Positions 9,855 through 18,309 are shown, counted from the stretch's first letter. The stretch: DNA of 64,000 bases from a marine gamma proteobacterium HTCC2148 (GCA_000156295.1 DS999231.1:31451-95450); one strand, 5' to 3'. Notes: generated by a model not told the origin, from the letters alone. Made by a program: numbers and translations.

Positions 9855-10325
9855 ATGATCGAACTTTACCCAGTTATAGCTGGAGACATACCCGAAATTT
9901 CGCTACTTGTAGAACAGACTAGCGAGCTTCAAGTGATACCGACTTTGTCGTCCGCAGGTCAGCTATCGATGCGATCGGCTCGATCGGCAGATATTTCATC
10001 TATTGCAGATGCGTCAAAGTATCGAGCAGTAAAAGCCGTTTCCGACGATAAAATCATAGGTTATGTTGCATGGCGCGACCCTTACTATATCGCCCAGCTG
10101 TATGTTCTCCCCGAAAGTCAAAATAGAGGAGTTGGAGGGGCATTGCTAGACGCTGTGATAGCGCGCTCCGGCTACGATCGACTGCATCTCAAAGCGTCAA
10201 TAAACGCGATTGGCTTCTATGAGCGGTACGGCTTTACTCACGATGGAGCTGAAGAGAGCGATAAGGGGATACGATATGTACCTATGTCATTCAGAGTCGA
10301 CTCAAAGCATGAGCGTCCGCTTTGA
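9855..10325 (+). CDS. GNAT family N-acetyltransferase
   Basis: 156-residue acetyltransferase of the GCN5 fold. The acetyl-CoA loop is QNRGVGGALLDAV (about residues 95-107), preceded by the beta-4 strand IAQLYVLPES and followed by FYERYGF, the conserved end of the domain. The substrate is unknown. Its stop codon lies inside palindrome copy 6: the last residues RPL and the TGA are encoded by the repeat's left arm and centre. This suggests that the gene was joined to the repeat. It forms the last unit of the array. Confidence 0.82.
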   Translation: MIELYPVIAGDIPEISLLVEQTSELQVIPTLSSAGQLSMRSARSADISSIADASKYRAVKAVSDDKIIGYVAWRDPYYIAQLYVLPESQNRGVGGALLDAVIARSGYDRLHLKASINAIGFYERYGFTHDGAEESDKGIRYVPMSFRVDSKHERPL

Positions 10326-10338
10326 GGTGAAAGCGGAC
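10315..10338 (+). repeat. 24-bp interrupted palindrome, copy 6
   Basis: Perfect copy, GTCCGCT, TTGAGGTGAA, AGCGGAC, identical to copy 1 in inverse orientation. It overlaps the 3' end of the GNAT gene and marks the right end of the array. Confidence 0.85.
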
Positions 10339-10484
10339 ATTATTTAGTGCTGAAAATAGTACTACTTTTATTGGTTAGTCTATAAGAAATATTAACTTGT
10401 GCGTAATTACACTCGTCTTTAATCAAATTTGCTCAGCACCCAGCTCTATCGACCATTACAACCAATTTGTGCTTGTATAGAGCC

Positions 10485-10835
10485 ATGAAGCTCCTCGGCA
10501 CTTACACTTCTATTATTGAAGCCAACCACGTAGCCAACAGCTTGCGTGAGAAAGGTGTTCTCTGTCGGGTTTCAGACATCAATGCCTACAACTACTGGGC
10601 CATTACCGGGGTCACTGATGTGCGTGTTTGGGTGATCCTCGACTCCCAGTGGGAAGACGCCCAGGCACTGCTGGCTGATAGCCGCCACACCCCCGAAAAC
10701 CCCTTACCATCTGAAGACATGGCGCTATTGGAAGCCAGTCAGCCTCTGCACTACCAACACATCATCTACGCGTCGGGGGGATTACTGGCGGTGATTGTCC
10801 TGGTTCTGTTTTTTCTGTTCAGTCAGTCGCGGTGA
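10485..10835 (+). CDS. DUF2007 domain membrane protein
   Basis: 116 residues. The N-terminal DUF2007 (putative signal-transducing) domain is marked by TYTSIIEANHVANSLREKGVLCRVSD. A linker and one C-terminal membrane helix (about residues 90-112) follow. The ATG at 10485 gives the family-like start MKLLGTYTS. It has core-like composition, so it marks the right-hand chromosomal flank of the island. Function is unknown. Confidence 0.75.
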   Translation: MKLLGTYTSIIEANHVANSLREKGVLCRVSDINAYNYWAITGVTDVRVWVILDSQWEDAQALLADSRHTPENPLPSEDMALLEASQPLHYQHIIYASGGLLAVIVLVLFFLFSQSR

Positions 10836-10909
10836 ACATTTAGCAACACCTGCCTGATCTGGCGACGGGTTTTATTTCTCCAACTGGACATTTTTGCCTG
10901 CCTGACTAA

Positions 10910-10929
10910 TACTGTATATATGTACAGTA
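10910..10929 (+). promoter_or_regulatory. LexA (SOS) box of imuB
   Basis: TACTGTATATATGTACAGTA is a near-perfect LexA palindrome (CTG at 10912-10914, CAG at 10925-10927), and its symmetry extends outward as CTAA...TTAG. It lies 66 bp before the imuB start codon, so imuB has its own SOS promoter instead of depending on imuA. Confidence 0.92.
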
Positions 10930-10993
10930 TTAGTCAATTTAAACTGGGATACATTCCCCCTGCGTATTTGCAGTGTTTTGCAGGAGCAGGCCC

Positions 10994-12418
10994 GTGAGCC
11001 TGTGGTTGTGCCTGCGTTTTCACCAGTTGCCCCTGCAATGCCTTAATCGCTCCGAGGAGCAAGCCGTAGTGGTGCTGGCCAAGCAGCGAGTGTTGCGGGC
11101 CAACGACTATGCAGCGGCACTGGGCATTCGTGAGGACATGGGCGCGACTACGGTTCGCGCCCTGCTGGCTGATGAGCCTGTACAATTGCTGGAGCGAGAT
11201 ACCAGCGCCGAGGCGCGCTGCCTGCAGCAGTTATGCTGTTGGGGCTACAGTATTACGCCCAGCCTCCACACCCACGGAGCCGATTGCTTGCAGTTGGAAA
11301 TTGGCAGTTGCCTGGCCTTATTTCGCGGAATGGACTTGCTACTCGCGGAAGTGAGTAACGGTATTGCCAGCCGTGGATTTCGAGTTGAGTATGGTCTGGC
11401 ACCCACGCCCGGAGCTGCGTGGCTGCTTTCCTTCAGCGAAAATGACCAGGCCAATGACTACCAGCGCCCTTTGCAGGATCGGCTGACCCCTCTGCCCCTT
11501 AGCTTACTTTCAGGGTTTAACACCACGGTCGATTCACTGCGCCGAGCAGGCTTGCATACCTTTGGCGACATTCTTTCCTTGCCGCCCTCAGCATTGGGAC
11601 GTCGCTGCGGCGCTGAATTCACAGGACACCTACAGCAGGTGCTGGGACAACGAGAAAACATACACCCGGACTACCAGCCCCCAACAAACTTCAGTGATGA
11701 ATACTGGTTTGGCTACGAGGTCCGCGGCAATGAAGAACTCATGCCTGCCATACAGCTATTGCTACAATCCCTGTGCCGGTTTTTGCGTAACACACAATTG
11801 CAAACGGCTGAAATTCTCTGGCAATTAGTGGGTATCGATCACTCTCTTGAAGAAATTCGGGTACGTAGCAGCTCCAGCCACAGCGACTGGGAGAACTGGT
11901 ATCAACTGACGCGCATTCGCCTGGAGCGACTGGAACTGAAGGTAGAGGTAGAAGGCCTGGCTCTAATCTGCGACACCCTGAACAGTGGGCAGCTGGAAAA
12001 CATCGATTTGTTCAGCCCCCGTAAACAGCGTGAACCCCTTGCTAGCCTGCTTGATCGCCTGCGTAACCGTCTGGGACTACAGGCCGTAAAAAAGGTCGGC
12101 TGCCGCAACGAGCATTTACCCGAATTTGCAGTACATAGCTGTGTCGACAGGCCAGCCGACGACGCTAGCAACAGCCTCTGTGCCCAGCGCCCCTTCTGGT
12201 TAATGCCCTCTCCCAGGGACCTGCCCGAGCGGCGTAGCAAGCTTTACTGGCAAGGAGGGCTTGAGCTGGTTTACGGTCCCGAACGTATAGAAGATAACTG
12301 GTGGCAACAGGCTGTCAGTCGCGATTACTACATCGCCAAGGGAGAGGCCGGCCAGCACTATTGGGTCTTTCACGATCGTTTAGCGCGCCGCTGGTATATT
12401 CACGGTATCTTCGCCTAG
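10994..12418 (+). CDS. imuB: Y-family polymerase-like mutasome protein ImuB
   Basis: Catalytically inactive Y-family polymerase relative that links DnaE2 to the beta clamp during SOS mutagenesis. The GTG at 10994, with AGGAG 7 bases upstream, gives the typical start SLWLCLRFHQLPLQ; the first catalytic aspartate of true Y-family polymerases is absent there. The position of the SIDEAYLD catalytic motif reads DCLQLEIGSC, also without the acidic pair. The palm/finger region is followed by a helix-hairpin-helix (LSGFNTTVDSLRRAGLHTFGDILSLP) and little-finger domain. 474 residues is the usual length. It is monocistronic, with its own LexA box. Confidence 0.92.
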   Translation: MSLWLCLRFHQLPLQCLNRSEEQAVVVLAKQRVLRANDYAAALGIREDMGATTVRALLADEPVQLLERDTSAEARCLQQLCCWGYSITPSLHTHGADCLQLEIGSCLALFRGMDLLLAEVSNGIASRGFRVEYGLAPTPGAAWLLSFSENDQANDYQRPLQDRLTPLPLSLLSGFNTTVDSLRRAGLHTFGDILSLPPSALGRRCGAEFTGHLQQVLGQRENIHPDYQPPTNFSDEYWFGYEVRGNEELMPAIQLLLQSLCRFLRNTQLQTAEILWQLVGIDHSLEEIRVRSSSSHSDWENWYQLTRIRLERLELKVEVEGLALICDTLNSGQLENIDLFSPRKQREPLASLLDRLRNRLGLQAVKKVGCRNEHLPEFAVHSCVDRPADDASNSLCAQRPFWLMPSPRDLPERRSKLYWQGGLELVYGPERIEDNWWQQAVSRDYYIAKGEAGQHYWVFHDRLARRWYIHGIFA

Positions 12419-12472
12419 AAAGTTACCGCCACACAGCACCAATCCTCACAATATTTATGTCTATTTTAGAGT

Positions 12473-12503
12473 GCCTATTCTAACGGCATGGGTGAGAATA
12501 GGC
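12473..12503. promoter_or_regulatory. Inverted repeat between imuB and usp
   Basis: GCCTATTCT (12473-12481) and AGAATAGGC (12495-12503) form a perfect 9-bp stem with a 13-nt loop, 30 bp before the stress-protein start. No T-tract follows, so an operator or a 5'-leader hairpin is as likely as a terminator. Confidence 0.5.
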
Positions 12504-12533
12504 GTATTGGTGATAAATGAAATGGAGCATCGC

Positions 12534-13346
12534 ATGGCATTGAGCAAGTTTCTGGTCGTTCACGATCCCACGCGTGAAGAACAGCCTGCCCTTGAACGAG
12601 CGGCCATGGTCGCTGAAAAGCTGGGCGCCGGTCTGCATTTGTTCGGTTGCATTCACGGCGATGTCTCTGGCGCAGACAAGCAATCTGAAGCCGTAAAACA
12701 GCGCCTGGGTGATCATAAAAAAATACTGGAAGAAGCAGTGGCGCCTATTGCCGCAAGCGGTTTAACGGTAAGCACAGAAGTGGAATGGGACAAAGACTGG
12801 TACCACGCCGTCGTTCGCGCAGCTGCTCGCAATCATGCAGACATTGTGTATAAGTCCTCTTACAAGCACAGCGCCAGTCAGCGCATTCTCAAGTCTACTT
12901 CTGACTGGACCTTGATCAGGGAGTGCCTGAGCCCGGTGCTATTGATCAAGCAAGTAAAGAGACCCGAGGTACCTGTCATTCTGGCAGCCATAGACATCAG
13001 CGTCAGAACCCAGTCCTACGAAAAGCTCAATGAGCATATTCTGGAACTGGGACGAAAATTGGTCGTGAGCGACATCGCCGAGATTCACGTAGTCAATGCC
13101 TTTCCTGATTTTCGGATAACTCCCGATCCGCGTAAATTGATTGAGGCTACTGGCTTAGACAAAAGCCGCATTCACATCATGATGGGGCCGCCCGAGAGAG
13201 TCATCGTTGAAATGGCAAATAAACTCAATGCCAATATGGTAGTTGTCGGAAATTCACACCGGTCAGGCCTTGCCGCCATGATGCAAGGCAATACCGCGGA
13301 AAAAATTCTCGATAAGTTGGACTGCAATGTACTGGCCATGCCTTAA
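12534..13346 (+). CDS. Tandem-domain universal stress protein
   Basis: 270-residue protein with two Usp folds, similar in layout to UspE. The second domain ends with the ATP-binding type motif GNSHRSG-x6-GNTAEKIL (about residues 240-262); the first domain has a degenerate version. The ATG at 12534 has a GGAG site 6 bases upstream. A ZIP-type transporter gene follows after 15 bp, probably in the same transcript. Confidence 0.85.
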   Translation: MALSKFLVVHDPTREEQPALERAAMVAEKLGAGLHLFGCIHGDVSGADKQSEAVKQRLGDHKKILEEAVAPIAASGLTVSTEVEWDKDWYHAVVRAAARNHADIVYKSSYKHSASQRILKSTSDWTLIRECLSPVLLIKQVKRPEVPVILAAIDISVRTQSYEKLNEHILELGRKLVVSDIAEIHVVNAFPDFRITPDPRKLIEATGLDKSRIHIMMGPPERVIVEMANKLNANMVVVGNSHRSGLAAMMQGNTAEKILDKLDCNVLAMP

Positions 13347-13361
13347 GGGTTTCGACACACC

Positions 13362-14117
13362 ATGAGTCCCGTGCTCTCAGCAGCTTTCTGGGGCTTCTTC
13401 TCCGGTGGGGCGCTTATACTGGGCGCTGCGATCGGTTTTTACTATTCGGTACCCAATCGAGTGGCTGCCTCAATCATGGCCTTCGGCAGCGGTGTGCTGA
13501 TATCCGCACTGTCATTCGAACTGATGGAAGAAGCCTTCCAGATCGCTGGATTAGGGGCCACCGCAACCGGTTTCCTGTTGGGTGCAATTGCCTATGCTGG
13601 CGCTAACCGTTTGCTGGCCAACCAGGGCGCCAAACACCGTAAGCGATCGGGAAACCAACAGCCCAGCGAGCAGGAAGACAGCGGCAGCGGCGCAGCCATT
13701 GCTCTAGGAGCCCTGCTCGATGGGATTCCGGAATCTATTGTCATCGGCTTAAGCATATTGCATGGCGGCGCTGTCAGCATCGCCACCGTGGCTGCCATAT
13801 TTTTATCAAACCTGCCCGAGGGAATTTCTAGCTCCATTGGCATGCGTAAGTCCGGTCGGTCTGCAAGTTACGTATTTGGAGTGTGGATAACCATCGCCAT
13901 CGCCTGTGGGTTGTCATCGCTGGCGGGCTATGTGGTTTTCGACAGCTTTTCTCCAATGGTGGTTGCAGCGACCACAGCCGTCGCCGCCGGAGCCATGCTG
14001 ACTATGATTGTTGACACCATGATTCCAGAAGCCTTTGCAGAGACACACGATTGGACGGGATTGATCGCGGTGCTGGGCTTCCTGACTTCATTTTCACTAA
14101 CGGAATTGGCTGGATGA
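13362..14117 (+). CDS. ZIP family metal transporter
   Basis: 251-residue inner-membrane protein with about eight hydrophobic helices. Helix IV carries GALLDGIPESIVIG and helix V carries LSNLPEGISSS, the paired metal-binding motifs of ZIP transporters. A hydrophilic loop of about 25 residues (KHRKRSGNQQPSEQED) precedes helix IV, where the family usually has its variable loop. It likely imports zinc or another divalent metal. The first motif has Asp where many ZIPs have His, as in the GufA-like branch. Confidence 0.82.
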   Translation: MSPVLSAAFWGFFSGGALILGAAIGFYYSVPNRVAASIMAFGSGVLISALSFELMEEAFQIAGLGATATGFLLGAIAYAGANRLLANQGAKHRKRSGNQQPSEQEDSGSGAAIALGALLDGIPESIVIGLSILHGGAVSIATVAAIFLSNLPEGISSSIGMRKSGRSASYVFGVWITIAIACGLSSLAGYVVFDSFSPMVVAATTAVAAGAMLTMIVDTMIPEAFAETHDWTGLIAVLGFLTSFSLTELAG

Positions 14118-14169
14118 GGTTATCTATTAGAGCCACCGGCCATCACCACCAACAGCGGACGATTCGATA

Positions 14170-14565
14170 ATGACTGGCGCGAATGACCTCGACACTCTTT
14201 TAGCTTCCATGTCACCGCAGCTGGATAAAGAAGACTACGTATTCTGGAGCGCCGGAAACGCACAATATGGCGACCACAGTGAACTACAACCCATTGCCAG
14301 CTGCATGGAGCCTGAAGGGCTCACACTGGTTATAGCCAAAACCAAAGCCGACGCTCATAAAATACATTACGACTGCGTGTTCAAGCGCATCACCCTGGAA
14401 GTCCATTCAAGTCTGGAGGCTGTGGGGCTCACTGCCGCTTTCGCCAAAAAACTAGGCGAGCACGGTATCAGCGCCAATGTCATCGCTGGCTATTTTCACG
14501 ATCACATTTTTGTCCAAAGTGAGCTTGCAGGCAGGGCCATGGTTGCCCTTGGCGAGCTCTCCTAG
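14170..14565 (+). CDS. ACT domain protein
   Basis: 131-residue cytoplasmic protein of two ACT-like halves (COG3602/DUF2241 type). The second half, RITLEVHSSLEAVGLTAAFAKKLGEHGISANVIAGYFHDHIFV, has the beta-alpha-beta pattern and the N-V-I-A-G turn typical of ligand-binding ACT domains. The ligand is unknown; amino acids are usual for ACT folds. Confidence 0.75.
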   Translation: MTGANDLDTLLASMSPQLDKEDYVFWSAGNAQYGDHSELQPIASCMEPEGLTLVIAKTKADAHKIHYDCVFKRITLEVHSSLEAVGLTAAFAKKLGEHGISANVIAGYFHDHIFVQSELAGRAMVALGELS

Positions 14566-14601
14566 CCCGGCGTCTTGGCGCGTAACGTGAGCCAGGGCGC
14601 G

Positions 14602-15018
14602 CTAACTTAGAAAAGATTTTGCGGCGCCCATCAGGCCGCCCATACCGCCAGCTGCGTCAAGCAAACTACCGCCAGAGCTGGCCTTATCCATTAACTGCGG
14701 CAGCACATCCGCCAGCCCCGAGGCTGCCGTTCCGGTGTCGGTACCCAGCGAAGAAGCAAAGTCTGACACTTTGCTGTCACCCAGCAACCCCATAATACTT
14801 TCTGCAGAAATTGCGCTATTGCCCCCATCACCCAGCCAAGAACTGACAATACCGCCCAGCTCACCACTGGAAGCCATTTTACTCGCCAATCCAGCGAGAT
14901 CGACGCCGCCCTTGCCATCGCCCAGCAGACTAGACAAAGCATTTTCAATTGAACCGCTATCGAGTTGCAGGCCCAATTTTTCCGACAATAATTGGGCACC
15001 CATTTGAATGACATCCAT
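14602..15018 (-). CDS. DUF937/YidB-like protein
   Basis: 138 residues, rich in Gly, Ser, Ala, Leu and Asp. The N-terminus MDVIQMGAQLLSEKLG and the repeated short helices separated by GxGG turns (LLGDGKGG, WLGDGGNS, LLGDSKVS) fit the DUF937/YidB family. Function is unknown. It is convergent with the ACT-domain gene. Confidence 0.7.
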   Translation of the reverse strand: MDVIQMGAQLLSEKLGLQLDSGSIENALSSLLGDGKGGVDLAGLASKMASSGELGGIVSSWLGDGGNSAISAESIMGLLGDSKVSDFASSLGTDTGTAASGLADVLPQLMDKASSGGSLLDAAGGMGGLMGAAKSFLS

Positions 15019-15109
15019 TGATCTATTCCTATCTTAAATTAAAGGTTCAGTTTTATATTAAGAATAGACCATATGCGCGAAAAGCCACTAGATGAAACGA
15101 TAAAACTGA

Positions 15110-15448
15110 TCACGCTTTTTTTACAAATTGAGACTTGAGCTTCATTGGTCCGATGCCATCAATTTTACAATCGATATCATGGTCGCCCTCTACCAAACGG
15201 ATATTTTTCACCTTGGTTCCCACTTTCACCACCGAGGATGAGCCCTTCACCTTAAGATCTTTAATGACCGTGACAGTATCGCCATTCACAAGGGGATTAC
15301 CGTTAGCATCGCTAACAACTTTTTCGTCGATGTCTTCTGCACTGCCATCCCGCGGCCACTCATGGCCACACTCGGGACAAACAAACTGATCTCGGTCTTC
15401 GTAGACATAGGAAGAAGAGCACTCAGGGCACTTCGGTATTTCACTCAT
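15110..15448 (-). CDS. yjdM: PhnA/YjdM zinc-ribbon protein
   Basis: 112 residues. An N-terminal zinc ribbon has CPEC at about residues 7-10 and CPEC at about 24-27. The C-terminal PhnA domain contains [15 protein letters not shown] and the ending [18 protein letters not shown], the family signature. Despite the historical PhnA name it has no established role in phosphonate breakdown. Confidence 0.88.
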   Translation of the reverse strand: MSEIPKCPECSSSYVYEDRDQFVCPECGHEWPRDGSAEDIDEKVVSDANGNPLVNGDTVTVIKDLKVKGSSSVVKVGTKVKNIRLVEGDHDIDCKIDGIGPMKLKSQFVKKA

Positions 15449-15477
15449 AAACTTGTCTCTTGTTTTATCAACTGGTC

Positions 15478-15897
15478 TTAGTGATCAGGAATCAGGCGCT
15501 TACCCATGCTAACAACGGCGTCTTCTCCATAGCCGATACTGTTGTAAAAATCGATAATTGCAGTATTAGCTCGCCTCACCTGTAAGTTCAGCTTTGGGCA
15601 ACCCCGCACAAGCAGGATTTTTTCGATCGCGCGCATCATCACGGTGCCATAACTTTTTCGCTGTTGGTCAGGGCTAACCGCCAGGTAATTAACCCAACCT
15701 CTGTGCCCGTCGTAGCCCCCCATCACCGAGGCCACTATTTGGTCATTAACCACTCCCACCAGGAAAAGATCCCGGCCCACCTCCAGTTTGCGAGCAATAT
15801 CTTTACGAGGATCGTTATGAGCGACCACAAGCCCACACTCGTTCCAGAGGCCTATAACCGCATCTTCATCAGAATCCTGATAGGTTCGAATATTCAT
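15478..15897 (-). CDS. YpeA-type GNAT acetyltransferase
   Basis: 139 residues. The acetyl-CoA site region reads [24 protein letters not shown] (about residues 69-92) and the domain ends with [20 protein letters not shown], the YpeA pattern. Its ATG directly follows the cupin stop (TGAATG), so the two genes are one operon. The substrate is unknown. Confidence 0.82.
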   Translation of the reverse strand: MNIRTYQDSDEDAVIGLWNECGLVVAHNDPRKDIARKLEVGRDLFLVGVVNDQIVASVMGGYDGHRGWVNYLAVSPDQQRKSYGTVMMRAIEKILLVRGCPKLNLQVRRANTAIIDFYNSIGYGEDAVVSMGKRLIPDH

Positions 15898-16209
15898 TCA
15901 GTAATGCACCGCCAGCCAGATCGTGTCTTCATCAGGCGACGTCCATTCCACTCGATGTCGCTCATGAGCAGCAATGTTAACGTAATCGCCCTCTTCAAGG
16001 GTAACTGACGCCTTATCGGCGAAAGCAATCACCGCCCTGCCTCGCAGGACCATCACCCACTCAGCTCGCTCCTGGTCGTACCAATCGTCGGGCGCGGAGG
16101 CATGCCCCCTGGAGACAATTCGCTCGATACGCAGGCCTTCTCTCTCAACCAGACACTGGAACAGCTCTTCGGGTAGGTCATGTGGTATATCAGAAAAGAA
16201 ATTACTCAT
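15898..16209 (-). CDS. Cupin domain protein
   Basis: 103-residue single cupin barrel. The two cupin motifs are WVMVLRGRAVIAF...LEEGDYVNI and ERHRVEWTSPDEDTIWLAVHY. Only part of the usual metal-binding His/Glu set is visible (His in AAHERHRV), so metal binding is uncertain. It lies immediately upstream of the YpeA-like gene with no gap. Confidence 0.75.
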   Translation of the reverse strand: MSNFFSDIPHDLPEELFQCLVEREGLRIERIVSRGHASAPDDWYDQERAEWVMVLRGRAVIAFADKASVTLEEGDYVNIAAHERHRVEWTSPDEDTIWLAVHY

Positions 16210-16271
16210 GCTAGATAACTCATTGCGGATCGAACCACTGCCTCCAAATATTGCAGAACTTCATGAACACA

Positions 16272-16514
16272 CTATCTAAGCTCCCATCGATAATAACGAC
16301 AGCCGCCGGTTCGAAACTGCTTCTCCAGCGCTCTTCGACTGCGCTTCCATGCATCCATCTGCGGACCACTACCACCGTTGCTGCGCAACTCATCATAGCG
16401 CTCAATTTTCAGCTGCAGTTTTCGACATTCCTCAAGACTTGCCTGCTGCGCTAATACGACAGGACAAAAAAATGAAGCGATAACGATAGCCAGGCAAAGC
16501 AAACAACTTTTCAT
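16272..16514 (-). CDS. Small secreted hypothetical protein
   Basis: 80 residues with a signal peptide (MKSCLLCLAIVIASFFCPVVLAQ) and a basic mature part, EECRKLQLKIERYDELRSNGGSGPQMDAWKRSRRALEKQFRTGGC. Two cysteines flank a helical hairpin and may form a disulfide. Similar short secreted proteins with a GGS-x-x-QM-x-x-W-K core are common in marine gammaproteobacteria; function is unknown. The chosen ATG has GGAGG at good spacing; an ATG three codons upstream is too close to it. Confidence 0.65.
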   Translation of the reverse strand: MKSCLLCLAIVIASFFCPVVLAQQASLEECRKLQLKIERYDELRSNGGSGPQMDAWKRSRRALEKQFRTGGCRYYRWELR

Positions 16515-16679
16515 CACATACACCTCCCTGTATATGCGCTCAGTCTAGCGCGTTATTAATCTCTATCGACAAATCATATTAGGGCATCAGTAATCAAAAC
16601 CAGAGCTCAGTCTCGGCGGGGCTGTCAAAATCGCTTGGGCTTATGTTTCTACCAATGGCGCACCAAAAATTGTTCCAGA

Positions 16680-17060
16680 CTACTCTTTGCTTTTGTGAGC
16701 GAGCTTATGAGCATTTTTTTCCCAGTTCAGGCCATCGAAATCAACAATAGTCATTTTCGGCGGCTTGATATCCAGGCAGTGCACATTGACATCAATGCCA
16801 TCGGGGTTTGACCGGGGAATGTAAAATGGCTTCATGCCGCAAACCTTACAAAAACTGTGTTTTGCGACACCCGTGTTGAACGTGTAGGTCGCGATGCATT
16901 CCTCACCGGCCAGCAATGTGAACTTACTCAAAGGAACAATAAGATGCAGATAACCCGCCTTTGCACAATGTGAGCAGTTGCAGTTTTCCAACTCAACCTC
17001 TTCAGGTGCCTCTACCTCAAATTTAATAGCCTGACAGTGACAACTTCCTGGGTAGATCAT
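16680..17060 (-). CDS. GFA/CENP-V family zinc protein (first)
   Basis: 126 residues of the glutathione-dependent formaldehyde-activating enzyme fold. Zinc ligands appear as SCHCQAI (residues 6-8 region), NCNCSHC (about 27-32) and FCKVCGMKPFY (about 71-74). The family binds two zinc ions; most members have no proven substrate. A second member follows on the same strand about 80 bp past its start. Confidence 0.82.
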   Translation of the reverse strand: MIYPGSCHCQAIKFEVEAPEEVELENCNCSHCAKAGYLHLIVPLSKFTLLAGEECIATYTFNTGVAKHSFCKVCGMKPFYIPRSNPDGIDVNVHCLDIKPPKMTIVDFDGLNWEKNAHKLAHKSKE

Positions 17061-17140
17061 TCTGATCTTCTCCTCTGTTAAGTCTCCGTGATTTATTCAA
17101 AACACTTTCATTGCTGCTCCAGCAACTTTCAAACGCGCGC

Positions 17141-17575
17141 TCAGAGCATGCGTTTTATAAACGCATAACGACTACTAATTGCATTTTTATACTTGGGAAG
17201 ATCATCCGACGCATTTTCCTTACGTGTACCGTAGAACACATGCATCTCTGCCGGGGGCAAATCCTCCGAGTTCACGCAATTTCTGGTCGCTACAAAAGCG
17301 AAAGCTTTCTCCCCCTCACCCATCTTGGACAGGATAGGTTTGTCGCACGCAGGGCAACGCCCCCGATCGACAGCACCGATACGTTTGTACTTTGCAAACG
17401 ATATATCGTGCCCCTCGGGCAATTGCACGTCATTCAGTTTGAACAGCGAGATATCGACAAAGGAAGCATCGTATTGCTGTTGGCAAATAGTGCAGTGGCA
17501 ATAAAAACGCGTAATCGGCTCACCCTCAACTTCGTACTTGGTAGTCCCACAGGGACACTGGCAGGAATAGCGCAT
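17141..17575 (-). CDS. GFA/CENP-V family zinc protein (second)
   Basis: 144 residues. Cysteine motifs are CQCPCGTTKYEV, FYCHCTICQQQY and GRCPACDKPI, the GFA zinc-site layout. It is clearly divergent from the neighbouring member, so not a recent duplicate. A strong AAGGAGAG site lies inside the end of the preceding amidohydrolase-like gene, whose stop overlaps this ATG by one base; the two are translationally coupled. Confidence 0.82.
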   Translation of the reverse strand: MRYSCQCPCGTTKYEVEGEPITRFYCHCTICQQQYDASFVDISLFKLNDVQLPEGHDISFAKYKRIGAVDRGRCPACDKPILSKMGEGEKAFAFVATRNCVNSEDLPPAEMHVFYGTRKENASDDLPKYKNAISSRYAFIKRML

Positions 17576-18210
17576 TATAATTTCTCTCCTTGTCTTAGGG
17601 GCTCTACTTTTAGTTCCCAGTTGGCGTGGTCAGCCGGACCCATTGGGCCAATCTTCCCCTCGGCCGAACGAAGCAAAATACGGGGATCATGAACGTCTCC
17701 CTCCTTTAGACGAGGACCAACAGCTTCTCCAGCTTCAATACGATCACGCTGGGCAATGACGCGTTCGGGAAAAAATTCTCCAGCGGACCAGGTACTGGTT
17801 ACACCATTGGCAAGCAACACGATGCCGTTATACACAACCTCCTCTGCACGACCATTGTCTACAAGGTCCAGGTTATAGTGTGCATGGAGATCAATCATGC
17901 CTGGCAGAACTGTATCGGAGTCGGCTAACACTATGACTTTTGTGTAACCTGAAGAATCTGCTTTGGCCTGAATATCAAGATCGACAATTTTTCCGTCCCG
18001 AATCAGAATGCCGCTGTTACGCCGCCGCGTATCGCTAACGCCGTCAAACAGCCAACCCCCTCGAATTAGCAAGGGCTCGGCTTCTGCTTTATTGCTTTCA
18101 GCGCTAACCTGAACCGCGATAAAACCGACCAACAACACAATGGCCTTGAACTGGCTCGCTAACTTCAAATTGTGGCTATCAAACGCCATAATTTTCGTTT
18201 CTCCTGACAT
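17575..18210 (-). pseudogene. Shortened amidohydrolase (metal-dependent hydrolase N-terminal part)
   Basis: 211 residues with a signal-like N-terminus (about residues 18-37), then LLIRGGWLFDGVSD...DSDTVLPGMIDLHAHYN, the start of an imidazolonepropionase/dipeptidase-type amidohydrolase with its first HxH metal site. Family members are usually over 400 residues and carry a second metal-binding His pair and a catalytic Asp. Here the text passes from EAVGPRL straight to GDVHDPRILLRS and soon stops. This looks like an in-frame internal deletion, or a truncated gene kept for coupling to the next one. A non-hydrolytic short protein remains possible. Confidence 0.6.
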
Positions 18211-18309
18211 CCCCGCTTGTGACTATATCTTGATAGAGCGGCAAACGCTCCGCCGAGTTGCCTACGTGACTATTCTTATTTTTCTGCCTAACTGGCTGAC
18301 CTTGCCCCA

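Larger units (their letters stand above)
6306..10338. mobile_element. Cassette-like accessory island: five single-gene units between 24-bp palindromes
   Basis: Between the macrodomain gene and the DUF2007 gene lie five genes: coiled-coil membrane protein, octapeptide-repeat protein, secreted beta-rich protein, tyrosine recombinase and GNAT. Every pair of neighbours is separated by one copy of an interrupted palindrome (6409, 7504, 8152, 8786, 9766, 10315), so each unit holds one gene. The DNA is visibly AT-richer than its flanks, and the predicted proteins are lineage-restricted or hypothetical types apart from the recombinase and GNAT. The left edge has a separate nested inverted-repeat structure at 6306-6397. 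The island boundaries are inferred from the repeats and neighbouring core genes. Confidence 0.6.

Noticed and set aside
6409..10338. The 24-bp palindromes as ordinary Rho-independent terminators
   Set aside because: None has a T-run on either side, several are near gene starts instead of ends, and one arm is degenerate in four copies while the other is invariant.
6306..10338. A classical integron with attC sites
   Set aside because: No intI-type integrase with its extra domain, no attI, and no RYYYAAC/GTTRRRY core pairs; repeat orientation is mixed. Only the one-gene-per-unit layout is similar.
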